Shown one piece after another: positions 36,140-48,200 of a stretch of 64,000 nucleotides of DNA (position 1 is the first letter of the stretch; each line of letters starts with the position of its first letter). Both the position numbers and the translations under genes were made by a program. The stretch comes from Ottelia alismoides (taxonomy: Eukaryota; Streptophyta; Magnoliopsida; Alismatales; Hydrocharitaceae): positions 2,912,501 to 2,976,500 of the forward strand of contig JAZKJV010011400.1 in assembly GCA_037367405.1 (NCBI GenBank), written 5' to 3'. Below the pieces are notes generated by a model, which saw only the letters and a list, made by a program, of their open reading frames with translations, had not been told where the DNA came from and searched no databases.

Positions 36140-38413
36140 TCACCGGCGGCTGCTGCCCTCTCCCAAGGGCTCTGCCTTCAGCCAAGGCACTTGCACCATC
36201 GGTTTGGGAACACCGGGCTTAGCCGCACCCTCGACCAGTTCTTGCATCGATTGCTGCGACTGCCCTGGCCTGGTGCCACTGTACGAACTGCCCTCGCCCA
36301 GCCACTTGGGCAGCCACCATTCATCCGGTGAACGTGGTTCGGCTGGCACGACGCGTGTTCCAGTTGATATCTGCACCATGGGCACATGCGTGGTCGATTC
36401 GGAGTTGGAGATCCGCTGCGGCGTGGTTCCATCCAATCGCTCAGCGACCTGAGAATGATTGCGCAGATGGTCCAGGTGCTCCATCAAAATGCGCCGTACT
36501 TCCAGAATGGCTTTGGGCTGATTGTGGATGTTCTGGTGATCGGCCGGCACGGTGATCTCGCTGGCGACATCATCCATATGCGCGCTTGATACGTCGACCA
36601 CGCCATCGCCATTGGCCTCGCCATCGCTGAACAACCCGCGACTGGGCACCTGGCCAATGATGTTGTGATAGGTAACCCAGGGCGCGCGTGGTGCTCGCAA
36701 CATTACTGGGAACACGGGCGAGTCAGGACTGAGCGAGTCGATCGCCGTGTTGGCCGTCAGCAATTCCGTACTGCGAAACACACCCGGGTTCTCGCGCACG
36801 ATCGTCTGACTGGTAGAGACCATCATCGTGGGCAGTTTGATAAATCGTTTACCCAACCAGCGAGTTGTATCGTTGGAGTATGAACTGCCGCGATGCGGCG
36901 TACCGATGGTCACCACGCGCTTGATCGCCGGATTGGGCCGGAAGAACAATTCGCGGCGCAGCTTATCCAAGTCCTCTGGCTCGCCCTTGACCTCTTCGAA
37001 AGGCTTGTCGCTCAAGATGCGCCAAAACTCTTGGCCGCTTTCGATAGTCTGCATGCGACTGACCAGGCCACCCATGCTATGTCCAACCAAGACCATCTGG
37101 TCCAGTGCCGGATAACGTCCATCGCTATCCAGACGCTCGCGCAGCTCGGCCAGGTCGCCACGCAACTGAGTGGCGCTCAACCAAAACGGCTGGCCGCTGG
37201 GATAATAATAGAACCAGAACTGGTAGTTCTTGCGCAGTTCGGGAAAACTGCGCAGGTCATTGAACATGGGCATCCAGGTCATCGGATTGGACCATAGCCC
37301 GTGAACCATCAGCACGGGAATACGATTGGGATCAAACGGCTCGAGCATGTAGATGCCGCGATTGTTTTGCTTGGCAGCCGGATTGATCAACCCCATCGTC
37401 GCATTGGTGTTCTCGCGAAACTGTGGGCTATCCAAAAAGAAAGCCAAGGATGTACTGAGGTCGGTCTGCAATGGCACCAAGCGCTGAGCTAATTGAATGT
37501 CAGCCGATGCCAGAGGATCATGCAATTCCAATACGCAGCGGTGCCGATTGCTGGCTTGATGGCGTTCACCCGGCTGATGCTTGACTACGCGCAGCAAAGC
37601 AGTCACTGGGAAACTGAGACCCTCCGGATAATACTTCTCGCGAGGATCGTCCGGCGACTGCTGGCGACGCACGGCAATCAGAGGTACGCCCAGTCCATAG
37701 GTTGTACCGGTCATATCCAGTTTCTCAGACAGCTTGAACTCGCTGACAAACTCGAAGTGATCAAAATCCTCGTTGCGCCATTTGCCTTTGACCACCGTGG
37801 CGACTTCGTAAGTCTGGTTGCTGGTGATAACTTCGTAACTTTTGCCTGGATGCAACTGCCCCTTGGCGTTGACTAATCGCAGCGTCGACTCAAGCGACGT
37901 GTTATACAGATCACACGCCCCCCGGAACTGAGGATCATAGGGATTGCGTATGGGATCGAATTCCGATGCAAACAGATACATGTAGGCGTTGCTGACTGAT
38001 ACGCCATACATATCCAAGGCATGGGCCACGTCTTTATCTTTCTCAGCCCGGACACCCGCGATGTAGGCCAGCTCCGATAAACCGTAAACCAGGTCCCCGG
38101 TTGGTTCGACCGCCGTCAACTGCTGCATGCGCTCCAGGCAGTTCTGCATGTTGGCTTCATACAACTCCAGCAAGTCGTACTTGCGCAGTAATGTCTCGGT
38201 CCTGGGACTCAACTGCGGCCCACGCTTGTTGCTGAGCTGCAATTGCATGGCTAAAGGATTGCGCGGTGTATCGAGCTTGATCAGAAACTTCTCGGTCGCA
38301 CACCCCACGTCCGCCACGAGCACCGCGCAGACCATCAGCCAGCCAAGCCATAGCCTGACGGGTTGATCGGTCGTTGGTGGCGGAATGATTGCTGAAGACA
38401 CTGGGCTTGGCAA
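36140..38413 (-). CDS. Large alpha/beta hydrolase, lipase-like, exported
   Basis: About 757 residues; the start is TTG at 38413, with GTG nearby as an alternative, so the N-terminus is approximate. A hydrophobic segment ending ADVGC (near 38) could be a lipoprotein signal. Residues 40-340 are of no known family. The alpha/beta hydrolase core begins near 370 (VLMVHGLWSNP), with the nucleophile elbow GHSMGG near 450, and a histidine region near 615. The last 110 residues are Pro/Ser/Arg-rich. The lipase-type catalytic serine suggests ester hydrolysis at the cell envelope. It is divergent from the giant gene pair, 277 bp away. Confidence 0.82.
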   Translation of the reverse strand: MPSPVSSAIIPPPTTDQPVRLWLGWLMVCAVLVADVGCATEKFLIKLDTPRNPLAMQLQLSNKRGPQLSPRTETLLRKYDLLELYEANMQNCLERMQQLTAVEPTGDLVYGLSELAYIAGVRAEKDKDVAHALDMYGVSVSNAYMYLFASEFDPIRNPYDPQFRGACDLYNTSLESTLRLVNAKGQLHPGKSYEVITSNQTYEVATVVKGKWRNEDFDHFEFVSEFKLSEKLDMTGTTYGLGVPLIAVRRQQSPDDPREKYYPEGLSFPVTALLRVVKHQPGERHQASNRHRCVLELHDPLASADIQLAQRLVPLQTDLSTSLAFFLDSPQFRENTNATMGLINPAAKQNNRGIYMLEPFDPNRIPVLMVHGLWSNPMTWMPMFNDLRSFPELRKNYQFWFYYYPSGQPFWLSATQLRGDLAELRERLDSDGRYPALDQMVLVGHSMGGLVSRMQTIESGQEFWRILSDKPFEEVKGEPEDLDKLRRELFFRPNPAIKRVVTIGTPHRGSSYSNDTTRWLGKRFIKLPTMMVSTSQTIVRENPGVFRSTELLTANTAIDSLSPDSPVFPVMLRAPRAPWVTYHNIIGQVPSRGLFSDGEANGDGVVDVSSAHMDDVASEITVPADHQNIHNQPKAILEVRRILMEHLDHLRNHSQVAERLDGTTPQRISNSESTTHVPMVQISTGTRVVPAEPRSPDEWWLPKWLGEGSSYSGTRPGQSQQSMQELVEGAAKPGVPKPMVQVPWLKAEPLGEGSSRR

Positions 38414-38690
38414 ACAAGAAGTCGATCACATCTGGGCATCGGTTCCGTCGCGAACCGTACGAAGAACCAAGCCTCCGGGTCAATGTCAGTTGGCCAGCCT
38501 GCCACCCACTGGCTCCACCCAGCCACCCCAGTACCCACAGCCTGCCCAGTTTCTCGCCCAAAAGTGAGTTTGCAAAAGGTTTGTAAAAATGGGCAGATTC
38601 GGAAACTGCCCGACTGGTCAGCGCGTCTATTTCGTGAAACCGTATGGCTAGACGGTCCACTGTCCGCTTCCTACTCCCAAGGCAAAAGTC

Positions 38691-41600
38691 ATGTGTTGTC
38701 GCTCTAATCTCCGAGTTTGCCTGTGGCTGCTACTGGCATGGTTCTGCCCTGTTTCATTAACCCAAGCCCAAGAACCGCAGGCCACGCCACCGGCGGCCGC
38801 GGATAGTTCCAAGACTGCCACTGACGCCGGTCAGCAAACGGTCTATGTCCCTTACACCAAATTGCGCGAGGTTTTCGAGAAAGAGGGACGCGGTGTCTTT
38901 CTGCCCTACAGCGAGTTTCGACGCTTGTGGGACGCAGCTCATGCCAAACCAGCAGTCGCCGAACAGACTTCGCCGGTCGACGCGCTCATCTCCGAAATCG
39001 AAAGTGATGCGGCCATCGAACAGGACGTCGTCCGCGTGCGAGCCACCTTGACCATCGAACTGCTGAAGAAAGGTTGGCTGCAGATTCCTTTGCGATTGGG
39101 CGACGTCGCGCTACAGCAAGCCACGCTCGATAATCAGGCTGCACGTGTGATTCCCTCAGCCGCCGGTGGTTACCAGTTGCTGATCCAACATGCTGACAAC
39201 AACCCTCAAACTCTTAAACTGAATCTCGAGTATGCCAAAGCCTTCACGAAATCACCGGGACTAAATCGAGTGGAAATCGACGCGCCTGCAGCCCCTGTCA
39301 ATCGCTGGCGGATCCACGTGGCGCAAGCTGGCGTGAAGATCAACGTGCAACCCTACATCGCCGCCACCGACGCGCCAGCCGATGCCCCAACCGATGCTGA
39401 CACCAGTGCAAAAACCAGTGAACCAGCCGGCGACACAGACACCAACCCAGCCCCAACCGCGGAACAGTCCGTCTTGCTGGCCTTGGTGGGTGCCGCTCCT
39501 AAAGTCATTATCGACTGGACTCCCAAATCCGAGGGCGCGTCAGGCATGACTGCCTTGGCAACCACTCAAGTCACTCAAGAGTTGTTTATCAGTGAAACCA
39601 GCCTGCGCACTCGCGCCAACGTGCGCTATGACATCAGTCGTTCCTCGCTTGATAAACTAGTCATCGATGTTCCCGCCGATCACAAGATTGTCAACGTCTT
39701 TGATGCCAACGTACGCAAGTGGCAGGTCGAGACCGTCGACAATAACCAGCGCATCACCATCGAGCTATTCGAACCAGCCACCGCCCAGCAGAACGTGGCG
39801 CTCGAACTGGAAAAGATCATCGAGCAATCCGCCCTGAGCGACATAGCCGCGCCCACGATCAGCGCCGTCGATGTGGGCCGGCAACAGGGCATGCTGGTGG
39901 TTAACGTCGATCCGGTGTTGCGCGCGGAGGTCACCACGCGCACTGGTCTAACACAACTGGATACAGCCGAGTTGCCACCACAGTTATCGGCGCAACCTTG
40001 GACGTTCGCCTATCGCTACGCCGCCTTGCCGATCCAACTTCGCGTGAGCCTGGTCAAGGTCCAGCCCAGGATCACCGTCAATCAACTGGTGGTCACCCAG
40101 ATTCGACCCGATTTGATGGCGATCGATACGCGGGCTATCTTTGACATTGCCGAAGCGGGCCTGTTCCAACTGGAGTTTGATCTGCCCGCCGACTTCATCG
40201 TTCGCGATGTCATTGGTTCAGCTTATGCAGACGCAGCGGCCGCGCAAATCGATTCTTATCACTTGGATACGACCAGGCCCAATCACCTGATCGTCAACCT
40301 CAGCAAAAAGGCGATCGGTAAAGTAAGTCTCGAGGTCAAGCTCGAACAAAAGTTGACCGATGCCAATCTGCAGTCACCCACCGGCACGCCCGCCAATTTG
40401 CCCTTGGTTGTCCCAAAGGCCAGCCAGGAGTTCATCACACGTCTCAGCGGTCAACTACTGCTGCTGGCACCAGAGAGCCTGCGTATCAATCCACAGTCCA
40501 CCAGCGGCCTGCGGCCAGTATCGCTGAGCGAAGTCGCCGATCCCACCATCTTGCAACAGAGCGATCCACGCTTTCCCAACCGCAACCTGGCAGTGGCTTT
40601 CGCTTTTTCTGATCAACCGATTTCGGGCACGCTGGCCACCGAACGCCGCAAGCCATTCATCACTGCCAAACAGCGATTGCTGGCCGAAGTCGAATCGGGG
40701 GTCATTCGCTTTCAATCGCAATTGATCTATGACATCAATTTCAGTGGAGTCAACTCGCTGCGCATCGATATCCCTGCGGCCTTGGCCGATGAGATCACCA
40801 ATGAAACCACCAGCGTACGTGAATCAATAATCACGCCAGCCCCCGGCGATCTTGCGCCCGGCTATGTGGCTTGGAACCTGGCAGGCCAAAGCGAAATGAT
40901 TGGTCGCCAGGTAGTGACACTGTCCTGGGAACAAAAACTGGATGAACTGGCCGTGGGCAAGAGCCTGGAGGTCAGCCTTCCCTATCTCAAACCGCGCAAC
41001 ATCGATCGAGCTTGGGGACAGATCGTCATCACCAAGGCCGAAGCCTTGGATGTGCAGCCCAGCGGACAACTGGTCGGCATCAGACCAATTGATCCGCATC
41101 ACGATGTCATGCCCGAAGCTGCGGTACCCAACGCTGCCCGCGCCTTTGAGTTCCATGATGATTGGACGCTCAGTCTGGGTGTTACGCGTTATCAATTGGA
41201 AGAGATCAAACACACCAGCATTGAACGCGCCCTGGTTCGCGCTGTCTTGACTCGCAGTGGACAGGTGGGCGTGCAAGCTCTGTATCGTCTGCGCAGCGCC
41301 CATCAACGCTTGACCGTACGTCTGCCACCAGGCGCCCAGTTCGATGCTCAACCAGCCCGTCTCAATGGCAATCCGGTCAGCTTGGAGCGCGGTGATAAAG
41401 ATGAACTGTTCATTCCGATGTCGGGCTTTGAACCGGATCAATCTCTGATTCTGGAGTTGCGATACTCGCTGGATGAATTCAGCGGCCGGCTGGATATCCC
41501 GCACTTTCCCGATGATCCTGCCACGCAGCGAGTGTTCTTGAATCTCTTCTTGCCCAAGGAACAAGCCCTCATCGGCTGGACTGGGCCTTGGACTGAGCAG

Positions 41601-42230
41601 TGGAAATGGCGTGATACGGATTTCCTGACGTGGTCACCGGTCAACGAGCGTTCTGATGACGAGTTGGAGTCGTGGCTGAAAGAGGGCACCAACTCCGCAG
41701 CCAGCCCTCCCTTTCAACGCGACGGCACGCTCTATAGCTTTGCCACCTTGAAACCCCAGCCACCACCCGACGGTTCGTTAAGCCTGGTGACGACCGATTC
41801 CAGAATACTGACCGGTGGCGTGTTGCTGCTGATGGCGATCATCGCAGTGACCTTTTTACGCAGTCCTCTCAAGCTGAAGATCGTGGTCATCGTAAGCGTC
41901 TTGTTGATCTGTATCCTGATCGGAGTGTTTGCCTCCTCGCTGGCCGGACAATTGATGAACTTTCCCATCATGGTCAGTCTGAGTGTAGCCTGCTTGCTGT
42001 GGATCGGTTGGTATGGCTACACCTGGGCCGATCGCTCGGTATCTGCTCGCAGCGCAGCACCTGTAACTGCTCAGGTGCAGAATACTCCGTCCGCTGCAGA
42101 CTCATCGACCACCAACGTCACCACACCGGACGGCATGGCACCGGCCAGCGAGACTCCACACTTCGATGAAGCTAGCGGCTCAGATGAATCGGCCCCCGGC
42201 AAACGCCAAGGAGGTGAAGGTCATGAGTAA
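38691..42230 (+). CDS. Giant secreted protein unit A, with C-terminal membrane helices
   Basis: 1,179 residues, function unknown. AAGG lies 9 bp before the ATG. A signal peptide (MCCRSNLRVCLWLLLAWF) ends near 26. Residues 51-90 contain the words VYVPYTKLREVF and VFLPYSEFRRLW. Two related motifs occur in the next gene. The main body (100-1030) is beta-strand rich and cysteine-poor. Three hydrophobic segments near 1040-1120 and an Ala/Thr/Ser-rich acidic tail finish the protein. The stop overlaps the next gene's start by 8 bp. The gene pair probably makes a surface or envelope complex. Confidence 0.85.
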   Translation: MCCRSNLRVCLWLLLAWFCPVSLTQAQEPQATPPAAADSSKTATDAGQQTVYVPYTKLREVFEKEGRGVFLPYSEFRRLWDAAHAKPAVAEQTSPVDALISEIESDAAIEQDVVRVRATLTIELLKKGWLQIPLRLGDVALQQATLDNQAARVIPSAAGGYQLLIQHADNNPQTLKLNLEYAKAFTKSPGLNRVEIDAPAAPVNRWRIHVAQAGVKINVQPYIAATDAPADAPTDADTSAKTSEPAGDTDTNPAPTAEQSVLLALVGAAPKVIIDWTPKSEGASGMTALATTQVTQELFISETSLRTRANVRYDISRSSLDKLVIDVPADHKIVNVFDANVRKWQVETVDNNQRITIELFEPATAQQNVALELEKIIEQSALSDIAAPTISAVDVGRQQGMLVVNVDPVLRAEVTTRTGLTQLDTAELPPQLSAQPWTFAYRYAALPIQLRVSLVKVQPRITVNQLVVTQIRPDLMAIDTRAIFDIAEAGLFQLEFDLPADFIVRDVIGSAYADAAAAQIDSYHLDTTRPNHLIVNLSKKAIGKVSLEVKLEQKLTDANLQSPTGTPANLPLVVPKASQEFITRLSGQLLLLAPESLRINPQSTSGLRPVSLSEVADPTILQQSDPRFPNRNLAVAFAFSDQPISGTLATERRKPFITAKQRLLAEVESGVIRFQSQLIYDINFSGVNSLRIDIPAALADEITNETTSVRESIITPAPGDLAPGYVAWNLAGQSEMIGRQVVTLSWEQKLDELAVGKSLEVSLPYLKPRNIDRAWGQIVITKAEALDVQPSGQLVGIRPIDPHHDVMPEAAVPNAARAFEFHDDWTLSLGVTRYQLEEIKHTSIERALVRAVLTRSGQVGVQALYRLRSAHQRLTVRLPPGAQFDAQPARLNGNPVSLERGDKDELFIPMSGFEPDQSLILELRYSLDEFSGRLDIPHFPDDPATQRVFLNLFLPKEQALIGWTGPWTEQWKWRDTDFLTWSPVNERSDDELESWLKEGTNSAASPPFQRDGTLYSFATLKPQPPPDGSLSLVTTDSRILTGGVLLLMAIIAVTFLRSPLKLKIVVIVSVLLICILIGVFASSLAGQLMNFPIMVSLSVACLLWIGWYGYTWADRSVSARSAAPVTAQVQNTPSAADSSTTNVTTPDGMAPASETPHFDEASGSDESAPGKRQGGEGHE

Positions 42231-45200
42231 GCTACCTAAGTTACTATTGAGTTGGCTGACTCTTGCCATCCTCACACCGCTGGCCTGTCAGGCGCAAGAC
42301 TCGTCTGTACCGCCGGCCGCTAATGCTGAACCGGCATTGCGCGAACTGTTCGTACCGTTTCAGGACTTGTCACTGATCCTGGGTAGCGACGCTCAACGTG
42401 TCTTCATGACGCGTCAAGAATTGGAAGAGCTGAAACGCCAGGCGCAGCATACACCTGACGAGCCCCTGCCTCAAAAGACCGTGCTGCTCTCGGCCGATTA
42501 TCAAGCCGAGTTGCAGGCAGGCCGCGCGGTAATCCAAGCCGAATACCAGATCGAAGTCCTGGCAAGCGGACTGCATGCGCTGCCGCTGAAGTTGAACTTT
42601 GTGGGTATCCGCCGGGCTCTGCTGGACGGACAACCCGCCAGGTTGTGGCCCGCCCAAGACGGCGTGATCCAGGTGATTCTCACGGGTCGTGGCCTGCATA
42701 CCTTGCAACTGGAATTAACCGCACCGGTCAGTACAGCTGCGGCACAGCAAGGACTGGTCGTCGATATACCGACGCCACCGGCGACCAGGTTTCATCTGTC
42801 GGTACCCGGCAACGTTGAAATGAAGTCCGGGGCTTCCATCATCAAGCGTCGGGTCGATGACCAGTCCAAGGTCACTCATTTCGATATTGTCCCCGCTGCC
42901 GGGCAAATGAACCTGGTCATGTCACTGAATAACAAACAACTGCGCGACGAGACGACTTTGCTCGCGCGCGGCGTGCTGATCAGTGAAGTAACGTCAGGCT
43001 ATCAGCGCTTGCATACCACCCTCTCGATGAATGTCCTGCATGGAGCTGCCGATGAGTTTCGCGTCCGCATCCCAGACGATTACGAAGTCACCCAGGTGGC
43101 GACCCCACTGCTGGCTCGTTGGCGCATGGAACAGTCGGACAGTCCAACCGACTCTGGTGTTGGCATGCGCGTGTTGGTTGTGAACTTGCGCGAACTGGCT
43201 ACCGACCAGGTCGTGATTCAGTTACGAGCAGATCGACTGAAAAACGAACTGGGCGACTGGTCCATGCCGCGTTTGGAGCCCCTGTCGGTAGCTGGCTTTG
43301 CTGGTGTAGTCGGATTGCTGCTGGAGGAGAAACTGGCGCATAAGCCGTTGCAAGTCGAGAACCTGATTGCCATCGATAATCAGGTGCTGACCGCGGCTCT
43401 GCCACCGAGCGTTTTGGCCACAGAACCAGGCACGCCACGAGTGCGACCAGTGGCCACCTACTATGCAACCGACACCAACTACCAATGGAAAACTACCTTC
43501 GCGCAATCGCCGGCGCGCGTCAAGGTAGCCGCCAGCGCGGTGCTGACGGTCAGCGATCGCGGTCTGGATGTGGAGGGAAGTTTCACGCTAACACCCGAGA
43601 CAGAAAAGCTGTTCGCTTTTGACTTTGCCTTGCCACAGGGCTGGACGTTAACGCGAATCGCTGGCCCAGATGGCCAGCCGCTGGCTTACGAAAGCCAGAC
43701 CAGCGACGACCAACAACGCTTTCGTGCCCGCCTGGCTACAGGTCTTGCGCCCCAGTTACAAACGACTCTGTCGTTCCAAGCGACGATTACACCACAGGGT
43801 TGGCTCAGCGATTGGACGGAGCAATCGATTCAGCTACCGAGAATCATTAGTGACAACGATCAAGAGATTCAAACTACCGGCGCGATCGCGGTTCGAGCTA
43901 TCGATGATTTGAAGGTACAGCCTGCCGCCACCAATGGCCTAATCGTCATCAGCGATCAAGAGAAAGCGCAATACGGATGCGCTCACGTTCCGGTCGATCT
44001 GGCGTGGCGGTATACGACCGCCAATTGGCAAGGCGATGTGCGCGTAACTCGCAAATCTCCGCGCATTGTGGGGCGCGTTTATTCATTCTTGCAAACCACT
44101 CCCGATGCGTTGATAGCGCATTACGAACTGGTCTACGACGTCGATCAAGCAAGGATGCAACGTCTTCAGTTCAGCTTGCCAGCCTCGACACCCTCGGAGA
44201 TTACCGTGCGTGGCTTGAGCGGTGTACAAGTCAAGGAATCGTCCAGTCAACTAAACGGTGATCGTCGGCAGTGGACCATTGTGCTGGCGGAAAAGAAAAC
44301 TGGCCGCTTGCCCTTGACCGTCGATTTTGTTCAACCACTGAGCGAGAGCCAGTTGAGCACCCTGCCCTTGCCCGATGTCATTACGTTGGCAACAGAGTAT
44401 CAGTCTGGACTGGTCGCTGTCGAAGGCCATCCGGAACTGGATGTAGTCGTCCAGCAACATCCGCGCAGCGTCGACATGGGCGAACTGGTCGATGCCGTCT
44501 ACCAACCAGGTAAACGCCTCTTGGGCGTCTACAGTTACACCGGCAATAACATGCAGGTAACCATCCAGGCGCAGCGACGACAAGTCCATGGTCTGCCCAC
44601 CACAATTGTGCAACGGGCTGCGCTCGTGACGCTCATTGGTACCAATGCCACCGCTCAAACAGCCGCTCGGTATTCGCTGCGAACCAAAGCCCAGTACATC
44701 GACATTCAATTGCCCGCAGGGGCGGAACTGTGGACGATCATGGTTGATGACAAGCCATCTCTGCCGGAACGTCAGGCCGATCGCATCGTGGTCAGCTTGC
44801 CAGTAGCCACCGCGCATCGCCTGCGCGATTTGCGAGTGGTATATGAACAAACGATCAACACCGTAGACTTGCGCGACCGAGTCGATTTAGGGGCTCCCTC
44901 GCTCTGGCAGCGAGCCGAACGCGATGCGCAGCGTCAACCGGTGCCGACGGCCGACCTGAGCTGGGAAGCTATTCTGCCCACAGGTTTCCGGATGGTTCAA
45001 TCGGGTGGCAGCGTGGTCGTCGCCCGCGATGGCCAGCCCAGAGGTTTCGAGTTGGGATCTTGGTTTGCCGGCCTTGTCCAGCGCGTGTTGCCAGCCAATC
45101 GTAGGGCGTATGCGACCGGTCGCTATGCAGAAACGACTGCGCAATCGGTCGATGCATACCAGTTACCACAAGCGATGGCCGCGCCGCAATCGCCGATGTC

Positions 45201-48200
45201 AGAGCCAGGTCAGCCCTCGCGAGACCGGGCTGACTTGTCGGCTGCTGGTATGGGTGGCGAGGCTATGCCTCAGCCCCCAATTCCACCTATAACAGCCGCT
45301 GCGCCATCAAACTCGCCCATCATTACCAAGGGTCGGGCTACCTGGGCAATCGAAGGCCTGCGGTGTTTGGATATCGATCTGACCTCTGCGAAATTAGGGC
45401 ACTCTGTTCAGTTCGGCAGCCTGGGCGTCGAACCAGACTTGAGCGTTACCTTGATCAATGAAGTTCGTTGGCAATGGTTAGGCGCAGGCTGCGGTCTGGG
45501 GTTGTTCTTGATCGGCTTGCTGTACATCCCGTCAAGCCTGCGAGCTCGTATCCGCTTTGCGGCTTTAAGCGTTCTGGCTGTGTACTTGGTCGCGCTGATT
45601 ACCGATTGGCAAGTGGAACTCTCGCCCGTGATCGCAGCGGTCATTATCAGCAGTATCGTGCTGATTCTCGTTTCGCTGGTGGCTGCTTGCATGCGTGCGT
45701 TATTTGTTCGCCGGCCTTCCAGTTTGCCAGCTGTCCGAGTGGCCACACCACTGGCCAGCGTGCTGATGTTGAGCTGTGCACTGGCCAGCGATAGCGCGCA
45801 GTTGCAGGCTCAAGAACTTGTTCCCGGACAATCTACCCAACAACCCGGCACCGCGATCACCACTCTGGCAGAACTAGCCACGCTAATCGATGCCTTGCCG
45901 GACCACAGGCCGCTGGTGATTCCCAGCGATGCCATCGTTGTGCCCTACGATCCAGCAGGTGCATTGCCCAGTGGTTCATCAGCTTTTGCCAACGAGAAGA
46001 TCTTGGTTCCCTACGAAACCTATCTCAAGCTCTGGCAAGCCGCGCATCCCGATGCCCAGCCAGGCGAACAACCGCCGGTGGTTCCCTATGCATGGTCCGA
46101 TGCTTCGTATAATGCCACCCTGGATGACCGCGAGACCTTGACAGTTCGCGGCCAGTTCACGCTCGAATCCTTCGGTGATGCAGCGGTCACCGTGCCGTTA
46201 GCCTTAGGCGGTGGCGTGCTGGAAAGCTTGTTGGTCGATGGCCAGCCGGCTAAAGTCCAATTGGTTGAAGCCAATACGCCAGTTGCCCCCGGTCAAGCGA
46301 GCGTCCTGCTGTTGTACTTGACAGGCAAAGGTACGAAACAACTGTCGATCAACGTGCGCATGAAGGTGGAACGACGTGGCGGCTGGCGCGTGGTCGAAGG
46401 CCGCTTGCCATGGGCACCCGCTACCCGGCTATCACTAACGGTTGCTCGTGCCGAGAGCGAAGTTCGTTTACAAGACCTCGCCGATCGCCCCACCCATGAG
46501 ATCCAATCTGCTGACCAAATCATTGAAACTTCTTTGCACAGCAACGGGCTGGTCAATTGGCAATGGCGGACCAAGATTGCCGAGACGACCATTGATCAAG
46601 GATTATCGGTCGACTCCAAAGCCGTATTCGACATTCAAGAAGATGGCCTGCACTTCATCTGGCACGGTAACTTTCAGTTTCGCAGTGGTCGCCGCGAGTC
46701 GTTCAACCTGCTGGTACCTGGCGATTACCTGGTTGAAAAAGTGGTCGGTGCGAACTTGCGCGGATGGGATGTTCAGCGAACCGGCGAGGCTCAGCAATTG
46801 ACGATCGATTTGTTGGCGGCCGCAACCCAGCAAGAGACACTGACTGTACACCTGGTTCGCAATCTGGACCTGGCTCAAGGCGTTGGTAACGCGAACGGAA
46901 CACAGGTAACGGTGCCTGGTATCGAAGTACCCGATGCCATGTTGCAACGTGGCGAGCTGACGATTCGTCGGAGCCGTTTACTGGATGTCCGCTCGACTGC
47001 CATGCAAGGCCTCAGCCGCATCGATACTCCCGATAACCAACCGTGGCTGGGCGCCCAGTCCAATGCCAGCCCCCTGCCCTTGGATACGTTTCAGGCATTT
47101 CAGTTTTCTCAAGTGCCGTACCGGTATGACCTGAATGTCCAGGAACTGCGTTCCAACGTTCGCGCAACGGGCCGTACGGTGCTGAGTCTGTCGCAGCTCG
47201 ATTCTTCGCTGGAAACACAACTGACATTAACGATCCAACAGCGGCCCATTCATCATTTGCGCTTGCATGTGCCAGCCAACTGGCAACTCAGCCCACCGGT
47301 GCTCCCGCTGCCGTATGAATGGACGCTCACTCCGAACGATCAGGAACAGGTGATCGACATTTACCTGGCTAGCGGTGCCAGCGGTTGGCTGCCACTCGTG
47401 CTGCGAGGTCGACTGGAACAGAACTTGATAGCCGCTGCCGATGGCACGATTGCTCCAGTACCGTTGCCCAAGATTCAAATCGATGACGTGCAACAACAAT
47501 CGGGAGACATCGTGGTCACCAGCGATCCAGCCTATGTGGTACGGGCAGACAACCTGGTCAAGTGTGAAACCGGATTGATGGGTAGCGCGAGCAGTTGGTT
47601 AACAGCCCAGCATCAACAACTGGCCCAACTCCTCGTCCACTATGGAGATGCCCAGTACAGTGGCCAGCTCGTGGTCACCCAGCGAACATCGCAAGTCAAA
47701 GCGTTCTCGGTCAGCAACATCAAACTGACCGACCGTTCGATTGAAGAGACGTTGTACTTTGAATTCCAGATTCGCACTGCCGGTGTGCGACAACTATCGG
47801 TGGTTGTGCCGGCCTGGATGGCAAACGCGAAAGTGCGCGGGCCATTGATCCGCAGTCACGCGTGGACGCCGCTCAACGCAGAAGCTGGAGCTGCGGTGCG
47901 ATTACAGATCGAGCTCCAGGAAGATGTCATGGGACAGTACTCGTTGATCCTGGAGAAAGATCGTTTGCTGGTCCCGGGTGAGCAGCAGGCGGCCATCCCG
48001 ATCATCGAAACCGGTAGCACGGAGCATCGATTTGTGACTTTGGAAAACTCTGGACGCGATGAACTGATCATCAACCAGACGGCAGCCCTGGATCGCTTGC
48101 AGCGTTCGCAATCGCAATGGAACGTGCTGGCCAGGTTGCTGGGCGGTAAAACGACTGAGGCTTTTGTAGTCAATCAACCGGCCGGCGACAGCTCCGCACC

